In this document: positions 1 to 12,900 of the stretch, one piece after another | How positions within the stretch are numbered: the first letter of the stretch is position 1 | How the letters are laid out: every line of letters starts with the position of its first letter | Assembly (NCBI GenBank): GCA_964023275.1 | Contig: OZ029913.1 | Span: forward strand, 57,259,358 to 57,323,357 | Reading direction: 5' to 3' | Length of the DNA stretch: 64,000 nt | From: Norana najaformis | Taxonomy: Eukaryota > Annelida > Clitellata > Crassiclitellata > Hormogastridae | Translations under genes and position numbers: made by a program | Notes under the pieces: generated by a model | What the model saw: only the letters and a program-made list of their open reading frames with translations | Told to the model about the DNA's origin: nothing | Databases searched by the model: none

Positions 1-779
1 CAATAAGAAACACAGCGAAGCCGTTGTGATAGTGATCGAATTTGTGTATCAATTTATCAATTACGTTTTGAGATTTCGGTCCTATTTCATGCTGTGATAG
101 CAATATGGAAAACTGAAGATGGAATAATGGGCTTTATCTAAGATTTATTTTTAATACATTCTTTGATTTATTTTTAATACATTCTTTGTAGGCCTTCATT
201 TCAATCTGTTGTAACTTACGATTCTGGTTGAACAATTGGTTGAACAGTCTACATTAATTCACCTACCAGTTATAAATTTTACAATAGACCTACTGTAAGT
301 TTTGCTAGAGAAACGGTAATCAGGAATTAAGCTGTGGACTCACTGTAATGTTCCTCTCCACGGAAATCTTTAGTAAAAGGCGAAAGATTTATTCGTAGAT
401 TCCATATGTTATTAATTCAGTTACGCCTTCCAAAATTTAATCGTAAATAAACAGCCTTGAAGTTTTTTGAATCTGTAATCTGTGGTAACAGAACTGAGCA
501 ACATATGCAAATTACCCTTGACATGAAGTCGAATACTAACACCAAGATATCAAGGTCATGGGAGCAGTTTCCATTTGTAATCAAGCTTACTTTGGAATAG
601 ACATACCCAGAATCCTAATAATAAAATTCAGTAGAAATAATTGTTGATTGTATCTATAGGCAACACAACATAACACAACAATAGGTTATTGATTTGCGCG
701 TTTAACTAAGTCGTGTGTACAATGAAGAGTTGATCCAGGTGTCTGAAGGATCGTCTGGATAATGGAATGTCTCCTAGAG
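1..779. other. 3' flank of the polycystin-1-like gene
   Basis: No coding potential is seen. On the minus strand AATAAA hexamers lie at 388-393, 167-172 and 144-149, downstream of the stop at 780-782, and could serve as polyadenylation signals. Positions 142-188 contain a 23-bp unit repeated twice in tandem, which explains the doubled hexamer. Confidence 0.4.
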
Positions 780-949
780 TTAATGTAGGCTTGTAAGGTC
801 TCGAACAGTGTCACCTGGGTGCTGCTGATTCCTAGACACGTCGGCTACTCTCGACTCCACGTACTTTTCATCTGCCTCCTCCAGAGAAGCTGAGTTCTTG
901 ATCATCACTTCAACCATGATATCGAGGTAATCGATCCTCTTTGAAAGCT
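780..949 (-). CDS. last polycystin exon: C-terminal coiled-coil tail
   Basis: Opens after a TAG acceptor at 950-951 and ends at a TAA stop (780-782). The 55-residue tail starts ELSKRIDYLDIMVEVMIKN and continues with a charged heptad-like stretch rich in Glu, Asp, Arg and Val. Polycystins carry a cytosolic coiled coil after the channel domain that mediates assembly with PKD2-type partners, and this exon fits that role by position and composition. The preceding exon is not settled: a 26-bp candidate at 1193-1219 joins in phase to this exon but not to 2232-2765. Confidence 0.6.
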
Positions 950-3900
950 CTACATGTAAAACACAAATAAATGGATTCAATTTAAAGCTCGAAACAAATC
1001 CCTGTCAACCACTTCGTTGTTACCAGTTTCCACCAATGAGGTAAAGCAGGCTAACTGTTGGTTCAATGAACTTTCATGTATGGGTTTGTGATCGTCTAGA
1101 GATCGGAGTTTAAATCTCGGCCAGGACAGTAAGATATTTAGAAATTTCTGTTCCACCTGCGACCCGAGTGAACTCAAATATACGAGTACACCTACCGTAC
1201 AGTGTCGGTGGGAAGATCATACTGCAAGGGATAGGGCTGCCAGCTGTCCTTATATGCCGAGGCTAAGAAAATCAGAGGTGCGCTCTTTTTCATCATCAAT
1301 ATTTTCTTAACTTTCGGCGTCTTCTTTGAAATGGTTATTTCGTTTCTCCTCATGGATTTCTCATCTGTTTCTGACGAGTTCGTTTCATATCTTTTTGCAC
1401 CATCTAGGAGCCGCGTCGCCTATTATTCGCCGGCATCATACACTCTTAGTTCTCCTTGCATCTTTGCCTGCGGCCTTATTAGCTGCATCCAATGTACGTT
1501 CCATCTTGAGCCGCCTCATATCAATAATTCTTCTCGTTTTCACTCTACGCTGTCTGACAGATATGTGAAGCAACTTCCAGAGCGTCAGATCAGTCATCGA
1601 GAAATTAAAATATCAATTTTAGCAACTAACCAAAAAAAGATAAATTACAGGGCGCTAAATAAATGTTCCGATTGACTAGATTAGATCGATGACATGCTGA
1701 CGGGTATAAATAAGCTTAAACAGATATTAACAGTTAGTTTTGTACTGAGAAGGAATGCTTACCACTTATGTTGTTTGCACTACTTTTGAATCGGTTTTTA
1801 TCTGGAAAAACAATTAGCCATAGCGGTGCATCTCGAACATTATCATGCATTTCAGTGTAGACTACAACAAATTTGTCATAATACAAAGTTTGTCAAGGTA
1901 AAGATAGAGAGAGGTAAGGTAAGATACATTAAGGTAAAGCAAGCTGATTGGTAACTTAGCGCTCAGCCACTCGGTTGCCACTTAAAACGTGAGCCGTAAT
2001 AATGTCAGAGAAACTTCTCTGAGGCTTAACAGCTGGCGTCTTGCTTTTGCCTGAGCTAGGCCCTTTCGAGATGGAGTTTTTGCTATCCCAATTATTTTAT
2101 CCAAGTTGTGGCCTCTAACTCCGGCATCCAACTCAGGTACGAATTTCAGTAGATGTTTGTAACAATAAAATTGGCGCTACAGAGACAAATATGGAAAAAT
2201 AAGATAAATAAATCATACGAGTCGGCCTCACCTTTAGCCTGCTTCGTTTCCGAGCCAACAAACATGGCCTTGAGCGTTTCGACGAAGTGGTCCATGACTT
2301 CGAAGTCCCTGCCCTGCAGCCACCTGTCATTGGTCACCTCAACCAGGAACTCATTCAACATCGAGACAAACAGATTCGTGATCATAACGATCATCAAGAG
2401 CAGGTAAACGAGCAGGTAGAAAGCCGACAGACTGCCGTAGTAGTGAACGAGCTCAGTGAAGTTGAACTTTCCAAGGAACGCCGCGAACTGCGACAACATC
2501 GCCGAGTACCAGGTCGAGTAGGTTTCCAGCTGGAAAAACATGAAGTAGGCGCCGGAGGTAAAGGCTATGAAGATGACTGACGAAATGATGCCGAAGCTCA
2601 TCAGGGTCGGCGCCGAATGAGACAGGGTGTTGCAGAGGATGGCGATGTTCCTGTTGTATCTGAGCAGATGGAGAAGACGACACTGGGTGAGGAAAGCCAC
2701 GAGGCTTATCAGCAACAGGTAGACGTAGTTGTGGCGAATGATCGGCTTAAAGCTGACCAGCTCTCCTAGAACCACAATGCAGACCGATACATTCAAGGTA
2801 TTTACCATCAATTGACCATCCTCACCTCAGTCTAGAAGCTTTGCCTATGTTGGACCTAACAGCTGGAATCTCCTTTCCCGAGAGCTTCGGCTTCAGTTCC
2901 TCAGTTTGTCCCTTCCGCAGTTTCGCAAGCGCCTGAAGTATGTACTATTTGACAGTGGTCTCACTGGTTCGGTTCGGGAGCGCCTCTGATGAGTCTAATC
3001 TTGAAGTGGCGCTTTATAAATGTCAGATTACAATTACAATTACAATCCTGTAGCGTCGACAACAGTCAAATTAAGAGAGCAACCGGTTCTTACGCTGCAC
3101 GCTCCATGCATCCACTGGCTCCCGCTGCTGAGTCTGGAATAAACAACTATGGTCCAAAAGGTCTGCTAGATCAGAAGGCAATATAATATGGTGGCTAAAC
3201 AGTCGGAAAAGAAAGGTTGGTTTCATGATATAGCGCCTGCAGGCATCTCAAAACAATGCTAGCTTAAATAATCACTATCGTTGACCCTCGTCCTCAATGC
3301 ATCGTGGACCAGGAACTCTGGACATATTGCTGTAATTGTAATCAGATTTATGTAGCGTCTCTTCAAGAGATACTCATCAGAGGCGCTATATCAGACGAAT
3401 CTGGATGAGAATCCGTGGTTGGGTTCTGCACCAGTGGCGGATTTAGCTATAGGCGCGGAGGGGCGGTTCGGACCCATGTTCCCCTCTTGGTGAAATGCCG
3501 ACGCCCTCAGACCAGACCCGTGCATGATGGACTGCCATAATGTGGCGCTTCTCTGGAAATGCCTTTGCCCCACGCAAGCAGTCCCGGATCCGCCACAGCT
3601 CTGCATGCGTGTGGCAGCCGGCCACTGGTGACTTTTCTAGTCCAATGAGTACTGCTTGCGAACTGATGAACTTTCTTACACTAATTACTAATTACATTTA
3701 AGATCCTTTAGTCTCCATGACTTTGAAGTCCTGCTCTTCAGCGATTTGTCCCTGGCCACCTCAACCAGGAACTTGTTCAGCATTCTGATTAGTTTCTCTT
3801 TGAGCGGCGCTACACAAATTTTGCAAATTACAATTACAGTTACAATTACAATCACAATTCTGATATAGGATCAGTAGACCCTAAGATACACTAAAAGCCG

Positions 3901-6900
3901 TCTGACCAGGGTGATTCATCATTTCCTCGACGACCCACATCGTCCACAGACATCGCTCGGTGTAGAGTCCGACAGCTGCGTAGAACATAACCAACGTAGC
4001 CATCTGTGACCAGTTCCACCAGGACAACAGATACCTCTGCCGCTGCCGGCAGATCAGTCGAACCTCAACGACGGTGATGGCGATGGCAAAGATCGCGCAG
4101 AGGATCTCGGAGAGGAGTGCCACGACGCCGCGACTTCCGGTATAGCGGTACAGCTGGACGCTTTCGACTCTGTGCGACCAGACGATGTGGCCATTCGTCG
4201 GGAACTCGAAGAGGATAAGGACGAGGTTGGCCAGTCCGCTGCCCGGATTGAAGACGTTGAACTCGACGAAGACGGCTCTCGTGTAGATATCGATCCATCG
4301 ACTTCGTTCAAGGTCATCGATCATCAGCATCGATGACTCCAGCGTCAGACCGAGGTTGGCAACATACCCTCCGCCCGAATAGGTAAACAACTGGCCTTCG
4401 TAGGAGTTGCTTTTCAGGTCCTCTTCTGTCCTGTAGAGGAACGCCTCCTGAAGGCTCGACAGTTCCCCTCTGTAGGTGAACATTTCCGTCAGGTTCCTGA
4501 CCTTGACCCAGCCGGGCGTGTATGCCTCCGTCTCCTCGTCAGAGTAGCTGTACGAATTGGTGCATCGGAAGGTTCGGACAAGCCTTGAAACGACGTGACA
4601 CGGTTCTAGGTGGACAGAAAAAGGTCAATCAAGCCACACAACTATAAAATAGGCCTAATGTATTCCATCTTGAATGAACTCACTTTCTAATTTTGTAATC
4701 GTAATCGTAATGAGATTTATATAGTGCCCAACGAAAGGTAAGTCGCGGGAACCAGCTTATTCACAGGCGCTCACTCAAAACAAAATCGACAGGTAAAATG
4801 GTTCGGTTGCAGGTCAAGACCCAGGAGTCAGGCAGTCGAACGTAGCCGGATGGTGTTTGAAATTGAAGCGAGAAGAGAGATAAGGAAAAGAAGTAGAATC
4901 AGGATAAGATTTTTGGAAAAGAAATGCTTTCAGTCTTGAGTGAAAGACCAGCGCAGAAACTGAAAGAGGTGAAGTGTTGGTGAGTTCGTGTGATGGATCA
5001 GATAATATTCACCAAATTCACAACCTTCTAGTTATTTCTCTCAACTTAAATACAACCCGCTGTAACAGATCCTCTGTCTCCGTCTGCATCTGGCCTCTTG
5101 GCAAACGGACTTGTTTTTCATACTGTATCGCTAGGCAACCCCTCTGACTTGACGCAGCGCTCGTGAATGAGCTGGTTTAGCTTTAAGGTAGTCCGTTAGA
5201 AATGTTAGAGTTTTCGATAAGGATTACAATTGAGCTTTCAGTTCAAGTTGACTTTACGTCATGCCTTGGCTTGTAACGTACATTGAGCTTAGATGTCTAA
5301 TATTCATAGCAGCGCTAGGTGAATTAGCCTAATATAGCAGCGCTATATAAATTAGCCGAATATCGTGCACACATACAAGCAAGTAGACTAGTCTCCATCA
5401 CATGGCTTTCGTTGGGCGCTGTAGAAATCTCGGGATTACCATTACGATGGCTACCTGTCTTGACGCGTAGCTGCCTCAGCCTGGGTGGTCCAATACGCCA
5501 GCTGATCATGTCGCTGAGGTAGTTTTCGTCGTAGGGCTTGGCGGCCTTTCCGTTGTATTCAGTCGTGTAGTAGAGGGCCGGAAGAAGAACAGTACGGGCC
5601 CATTCCCACAGTCCAGTCCTATGGATGGCCTGCGTTTCCAAACAGGTAGGTCTATTTTTAAAATATTCCGTGTCAAGAAGACACTCAGGAAGAATGGTTT
5701 ATCTAAAATTATGATACTGATGAGTCGACGAAGACAAAAGAGTCTTTGAAGTTGTTAAAGTACGCTACATTGTTGTCCAGGCGCTTTATTTAGTGTCTAG
5801 ATACATACATGCATAAATACTTATATAAATGCATACACACATCCATGTACATACATATATACATACATAAATTCTTACATACGTACTTTTATAGAAAGAC
5901 ACAAATACATACATACTTCTATAGACAGACATGATGATTACGATGATGAGGCCAAGAAGAAGCTCAGGAAGAAGAACGTGATGATGATGAGGATGATGAT
6001 GACGACGACGACGATGATGATGATCAGGATGGTAACATTAACAGTGAAGCTCATCGTATGAATATGGTCATGCTGATAACCACTATTGTTAGGAACATCT
6101 TCACCAAATTACATCATCCTCGAGGCCAGTTTCCGTGAGGGTGAACGCGAGGTTCTGGTTCTGTTGATAGGAGAGGTTGTCCTGTTGTCCGTTGGCAACG
6201 ATGAGCAACAGGACGAGGAACCCGACGTAGAAGAGAACCTCTCGGATCATGGACTTCATCTTATCGTCTAGTTCCGCCTTCTTCCGGGCTGCGACGATTT
6301 CATCCCGAGTCATGATCTTCTCCATGGCCAGATCTGAATCAATACTTTGCTAGGGTTAGAACCGCGATTAACATATTATTGTTTTTTTTGTATTGTATTA
6401 TATTTGATAACTTATATAGCGCTTCTTACAGAACAAACTACTCAGAGGCGCTTCCAGCATGAAAGCCCCTGGGAATTAAGAAGGTCTTTAAACAACGAGC
6501 TGACTGAGCTCTATCACAAACAGTCGCCTTTGCACGAAACGATAGCGGAGTTCATTCCATAGAGATGGGCCAACAACAGCAAAAGCCCTCTGCTGAGCAA
6601 GCGAGGACTTAACACGAGGAACAAATAGATCCAGACGATCTAGAGAACGTACAGGACGGGATGAGGTGCTGGAGTGTGGAGGCCGAATAAGATCACAAAG
6701 ATATTTTGTTATATTATGAACACAGTTAAGGCAATAGGGGGCTTTCTAAAGTAGAAGTGAAGTCGTTTAAGTTAACTCTCATTAGACAGCTGTGAATTAT
6801 TAATTCCAATATGCTTTTTGTTTGATGTTAAAGTTTACTGGTTGACGTTGAAACCTCGTTTTTATATGAACTATCCTGGATTTAATTAGTCAGTACTGAC

Positions 6901-9900
6901 AGCAAGGCTTCAACGCTTTTGTCAAAGCATTGGATTAAATAACTTCAGTAGCGTCATATCAACATACCATTGCAGAAATTCGAGATGCCTCTTGTAACGA
7001 TTTCTTTTTAAAGAGGCGCTATTAGAGTTTCATTCTTGCAAGGCATTCGCTTTTACATAGCTGATTCTAGACACAAGATATAACTTTTAACTCAAACACG
7101 AAGCTTAGTGTGCTTGGATGATAAAACAGTTTCCGGTAAGCGAAGAAATGTATGCTATGTCTTGGTGTGTCATGTTATGATGTGATGTGGTTCGATATGC
7201 TATGTAGTTTCCAATGTTTAACGACATCTTATGGCATCAAAAGTCGTCGACGTCGATTAGAAAAATTTGTGTACAGTTTTCACCTCTTTTTTGAATTTGT
7301 TGTGTTGATATGTTTTTGTTATGCTATACTATGCTATGTTATGTTATGCTGGGTTATGTTTTGCTAAGTCTGCTGCAGAATCCGAAAGGGCCAACCTGCA
7401 AAGGGATGGAGCTTCGTCAAGTTGTTTATGTCAACCGTCTGCATCTTTCCCAGTTGCATCTCGTAATCTGAAATCTCGGGGTCTTGTTTCAGGATGAACG
7501 ACACCAGCATTGCCGTCATGATCGCCTACAGAGGCAAACGAGTAGGCCTTATTAATAGCATCCTGATCATCGTAGTCTTCGACATCTTTATCATCCTGAT
7601 CATCCTCATCAACAACAACATCATCATCAACAACAACAACAGCAACATTATCAATATCATGAGGCAGCTGCATATAAAGGCAATCTGATGTTTCTGTGAT
7701 TAAGGTCATAATTTCACCGACATCATTATCATCGTCACCTTCATCATCGTCATGATCGTAATCAGCACACGAGTAGGCCTAAACACCCTTGTTCTTATTA
7801 AGTTCGAGGACTCCATTTAACAACCCTGGACAAGTTGCTCGTGCACACTTGTTTTGCGCCTCAAATTCCGATTTACTGACCTTAATTGCGCATTAAACGC
7901 TTTAAACAATTAATAAAAAGTTCCCAAAAATCCGAGTAACTAATAAGGAATAATTCATAAAATTCTGCTGAGCAAACGAAGGTCTTTGAAAATATGGGAA
8001 TCTCTCAAAAGTTAAGCAGAAACTTAGACGCGGTAAAACAGTAAGATAGCGCAACTTTGAATGATGTGTTGAAGAAAGACGTTGAAGTAATGTTACCTGG
8101 ATTGGCTGAATTAGTATAAGCGATTCGAGGAAGGACAGCAGGAATGCCAGAACCCAGGCCTGCGACTTGACGCGACCCCACTGCATGCTGTAGAAGATGG
8201 TGAAGATGACTGACAACGAGACTGAGAGAATAACGAGGACCCAGGCGATGTAGGCGCACCAGTAGGGCAGCTTCCCCAACCCAAGCGAGGTGCCCGTTTC
8301 TATGCGTCTGTACCTGGATTTCGTTGGCCTCTCCTTGGACTGCAAGAAGAGCAGACAGATGCTCACGACCGGAGGAAAGACTATAATGCTTGTCATGATG
8401 CTGTTGAAGAGCTGCGTTCCCGTGATAGCAACAGGTCCGATCTGGATCTTGTCGGACGGTTCCTGCTCCGATGCGTCCTTGAAGAACATGCAGTTGGAGA
8501 TCATAGCGAGAAAGAGCGTCGCCATGCAGGCGCCCAGTCGCTGGGCACGCGTGAAGATGGACTTCTTGTTACGATATCCGACCGATAACCAGATGTTGTC
8601 GTCCAGGAACCTCTGTGAAATGTTTTTCTTTACGAGAACTGCCACCTGAGGGTTGCAGTGGGTGTGGGATATGGTCAGCGACTGCTTCGCCTCCCCCGTT
8701 CCTCGAGTAGCCGACAACCACTCGTCGCAGAGAAACAGATACCTGACACACGAATAGCACCTTTTAAAGCCTACCTGTGCAATGATCGAATATTATGCCT
8801 ACCTGTGCAATGATGAAAATGCCTAGAGTGAAGAAATATTATACCTACCTGTGCAATGATCGAATATTATGCCTACCTGTGCGATGATGAAAATGCCTAC
8901 AGTGAAGAAATATTATACCTACCTGTGCAATGATGCAATATTATGCCCACCTGTGCAGTGATAGATTATTACAATACCCCGATTATTTTCAATGCAATGT
9001 CTTGACATAACCAAAGGCTTTACTGGTGGATGCATTTACATAGGCTATAGTTCCTGGCAAACATAACAGGCTGGTGGCTGTTGGGAAAACATGATTAACA
9101 GGTTTTGATTTTAATAACAGTGATATGTAGCCTACATTCCTGGCTAAAATACATCGGTAGGAATTGGGGCAAACGACTACAAACTTTTGTTCTTAGTTAT
9201 ACTGACGTGCAGTAGCATACATTCCTTGCTTTAAAAAACTTGGTAGTTACTGGTGCAAATGATTACCAGGTTCTGTTCTTGACATCGACGAGAACGACTT
9301 TTCCAAGAAACCAGTCTGCCTTCTGCCCGCCGGAGTTGTCGTGCCAGATGTTGAATTTGTATGGAATACCAAGAGGTTCCGCTGCCTTGATCAAGAACGA
9401 ACTGACCTCACCTCGACCAAAGTTCTGCAAGATACACCAATTTCATTTAAATGTAATGTAATGTAACAAGCATTTGTATAGCGCCTTTCAAGCATGGCGG
9501 TAGCCCCCTATACAACTTTTCGCCCTCTCTCTTTAATTTCTTTTTTCGTTGCCGCTTCTTTCCTGTCATAATCGCCTTCCACCTAAGCACCATGCTGGTT
9601 ACTAAAACACTAGAAATAATACATGACCACTGACGGCCTCTGATTTCATTGATACAGCAGAAATGGCATCAAACACTTGAAGTAGGCCTACACAGGAGTT
9701 CTAAAACGAATTGCAGTGTTTTTGGGAAGTCCAAAAGGGTGCCATGCAGTTAGACAAATGTATGTACGTCTGCATGTGTCTAGACATTTAATATAGCGCC
9801 TTTTATTACATTACAAAATTTCAATATCGGCTAGTACAACAATTATATCTATAGCCAAACGTTGCTCAGATGACTGGAGAAGTCACCAGTGGCGAGTTCT

Positions 9901-12900
9901 CGCACACACGTAAATCCAGACCTACGGGCAATGCACAGATATAAGGGCAATGAATATTGATGATAAGAACTGGGATTTGCATGAGTCAGCCTATACAGCT
10001 CCGCTAAGGCGGCGATAACACATCTTAAAAGTCCAGTCCTGCTAAACTCTACGTTTACTACAAGTCGATCCACCACGAATAGACCTCTGCAATTTATCTT
10101 CTACTGCTACGTTTCACTGTCTCTCAAAGGCATTGTCTGGGAACAGAGGTCACTGTAGTGTGGCAAAACTCACCTGTCGAATTCCGTCCGCCAAGCGACG
10201 GACTCCAGTCTCCGCCTCTGTTCCGAATAATTGGAAAAAGACTTTCGATTTTGTTCCGGCGTTTCTGACGAATCCCGTGTGAATGTGTAGCTCATACAGA
10301 TGCTTGTCTTCATCCCAGTTGTCGGCCAGAGGTAGCACCATCCACTAAATACGCAGTCAGATTTAAAACGTTTCTAAAAGCCACGGATATTGTCAATAAC
10401 GACTCATCTGCCTTGGACCCTGAAGATATTTGGAGTTTAGAACTGCGATAGACCTATCGGTATATCGGCGTTTTTACTCGTGTGATGCATATTTGGGTTA
10501 TGATACCGGCCCTGTAGAAGCCATTAGATTATATTTGTTTATATCAAATCAGATGAGATTATCAGATCAAGATCAAGAGCAGAATTAGATTAGATCAGAT
10601 TATGATTTGAGTAGATTTGATGAAGTTAGATTAGATTGTATTAGATTAAGTTAGAAGTACCTTGAGTGTGTCTCTCTTGTCCAATCTGCGTGCTAGAACT
10701 GCGAATGGTACATAAAGGACAAGAATGACGATGATTGTCACCCAAACGCATGCGCTGTCAATGATCTTCTGACCAAAATTATCGAACAGTGTGTTAAAGT
10801 CGATAATGTTGAGCGGAGTCACAAAGCCAGTCCCAAAACAACCCAGCAGGTTACTCTTGAAGACCAGTTTTCTCGGCGTCGCCTGAGTTAACTGAAAAAA
10901 TTAAAAACAAGAAAACATTCCTATCGCTTTGCTACGCAAATTTTAAATAGAGTAAAAAAATAACGAAAGAAATTTGGGAAGCAAATAAATACGGTAATAA
11001 AAAATGTTGGAATTTTCTTAGAACAACATTTCTAAATTATTTGCATAATTGATTTTAAAATGCAACTCGGCATAATGGAAACATTTTGCGCGCCATACCA
11101 AGATATTGCGTGAATACCCAAGTGCAAATAATAACGATGCCCAAATAAGAGTACATTATTGTGATGAGCCTAAGTAGCTAACATACCTGGCACCCTCCAG
11201 CTGTCCAATGCTGTTCCTCTTCCAACCAGACATGGCAAGAGATCTCTTGGAAGTAGATGCGGTACTGGAGTGGAACGCTAACCCGTCGACCGCATAACGA
11301 AGTGTTAAGACAACCTACAGTTAAGGCAAGCAATCGATACCCTTTGTGAGCAATCGATACCCTTTGTGAGATTCTCAAGAGGCGCTACATGAATTGCAAG
11401 ATGCACACATACAATCGACGCCCGATGTGAATAGCCAGATTTTGCGTAAATATCCCGAGTGCAAAAATAAAGATGACCAAATAAGAGTGCATTAATGTGA
11501 TATCATGACTGCATTCTAACGCCAGGAGACTGTATTGTGATAACACACGTGTATTTTGATGCCTTTAAGATTGTAAAGTATCCTATATCCCACAAGGAGG
11601 CATAGGGGAGGCGCTCATTTCCTTTTCTTAGACCCTTGCACCAGTAGTGGACGAACCCCAAGGTCTTGGACGCGGGGACATCGCATCGCAGGACTTGCCG
11701 TTTACTTCCCAGCTTACGTTGCTACCAAATTAAACTGCTTATTGACAGAAGCACGGTGTGCGCAAACAACTTATAGTTATGATCGAAATGCATCGGAACA
11801 GCGCATCCCAAAGGGGAATCGTCTGATCCAGTGACGGAACATTTCCCATTTTCCCCACAAATTGGACCCTGTCCGTGAACCTCACCTGCAGTCGACTGGA
11901 CACTGACGTAGAGCTGTGACGCATTGTACGTCTGGTTCGATGTCAGATACAGAGTGTAGTTGCTCTTTCCATCTGCGTCTGTCATCATTCTATAATCATA
12001 TTCAACGGGGGTAGGTCTGTCGTTCGCCCTCACGTAGACCAGCAGGGTGTCGTTCCCGTTCTCACCCGGATCGACCCTGACCAGGGCCGGATAAAGTCCC
12101 GGGCCAGACAGGTTGTAGACGTGGTGTAGCATTCCGTAGATGTCACTAGTGTTGAAGTAGATGAAGGTGCCTTTGTTGAAGGGAGTGGCAAGTTGGACGT
12201 TGATCTTGGACGACGCGATCTGTCCACCTCCTCCGACTGCTCTGCGTTTTCGACGCTTCCTTAGGCTGAGACCTCCGATACCATTGAGATCAATGAGGGC
12301 CAGAGGCGATGAAACGTTGGCCGCACTGTGATCCCACATCATAAGGTTCGTGCGCACCTGTAGAGTCTGAGAGATCGCGGGAAAGAAAGAATTAGGTCCG
12401 AATAGATGGAAGTCAACCATATACCTCCTGCGTTACAAAGATGATGATGATGACGATGATGAAGATGAAGATGACGATAATGATAAATATGATGACGACG
12501 GCAATGATGCTGAAACACAATAATGATAATGATGATGATGATGATGATGATGATGATAACCATCATAACCATCGTCATCGATGTAATCATCACCAGGATC
12601 GGGGTTACGGCAACAAGAACAGCGACAATATTAATGATCATGACTAATCCGTCTCTCTACAACAGCCTGTGACAGACGTTGCTTAGAAACGCACGTGCTA
12701 ATAGCTTAATAATTAATTGGTTTTGTATATATATACAGTATATATGTATGCAAATAAGTATGTATGTATGTATGTATGTATGCATATATCTGGCTATATA
12801 GCGAGATACATTCATACATACTGTACATATAACAATTAAACTGCATAGCATAACAGGTGTTCGTTCCTGTTATGCTAAACGTTCACTGATTCCGTTTAAT

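Noticed and set aside
1193-1219. 26-bp candidate penultimate polycystin exon
   Set aside because: It fits the last exon in phase but gives a stop when joined to exon 2232-2765; kept only as a possibility.
1331-1675. 114-residue plus-strand frame in the polycystin 3' region
   Set aside because: No domain. The minus strand there holds a charged stretch (RRIIDMRRLKMERTLDAANK) that might be a polycystin exon, but its phase does not join both neighbours.
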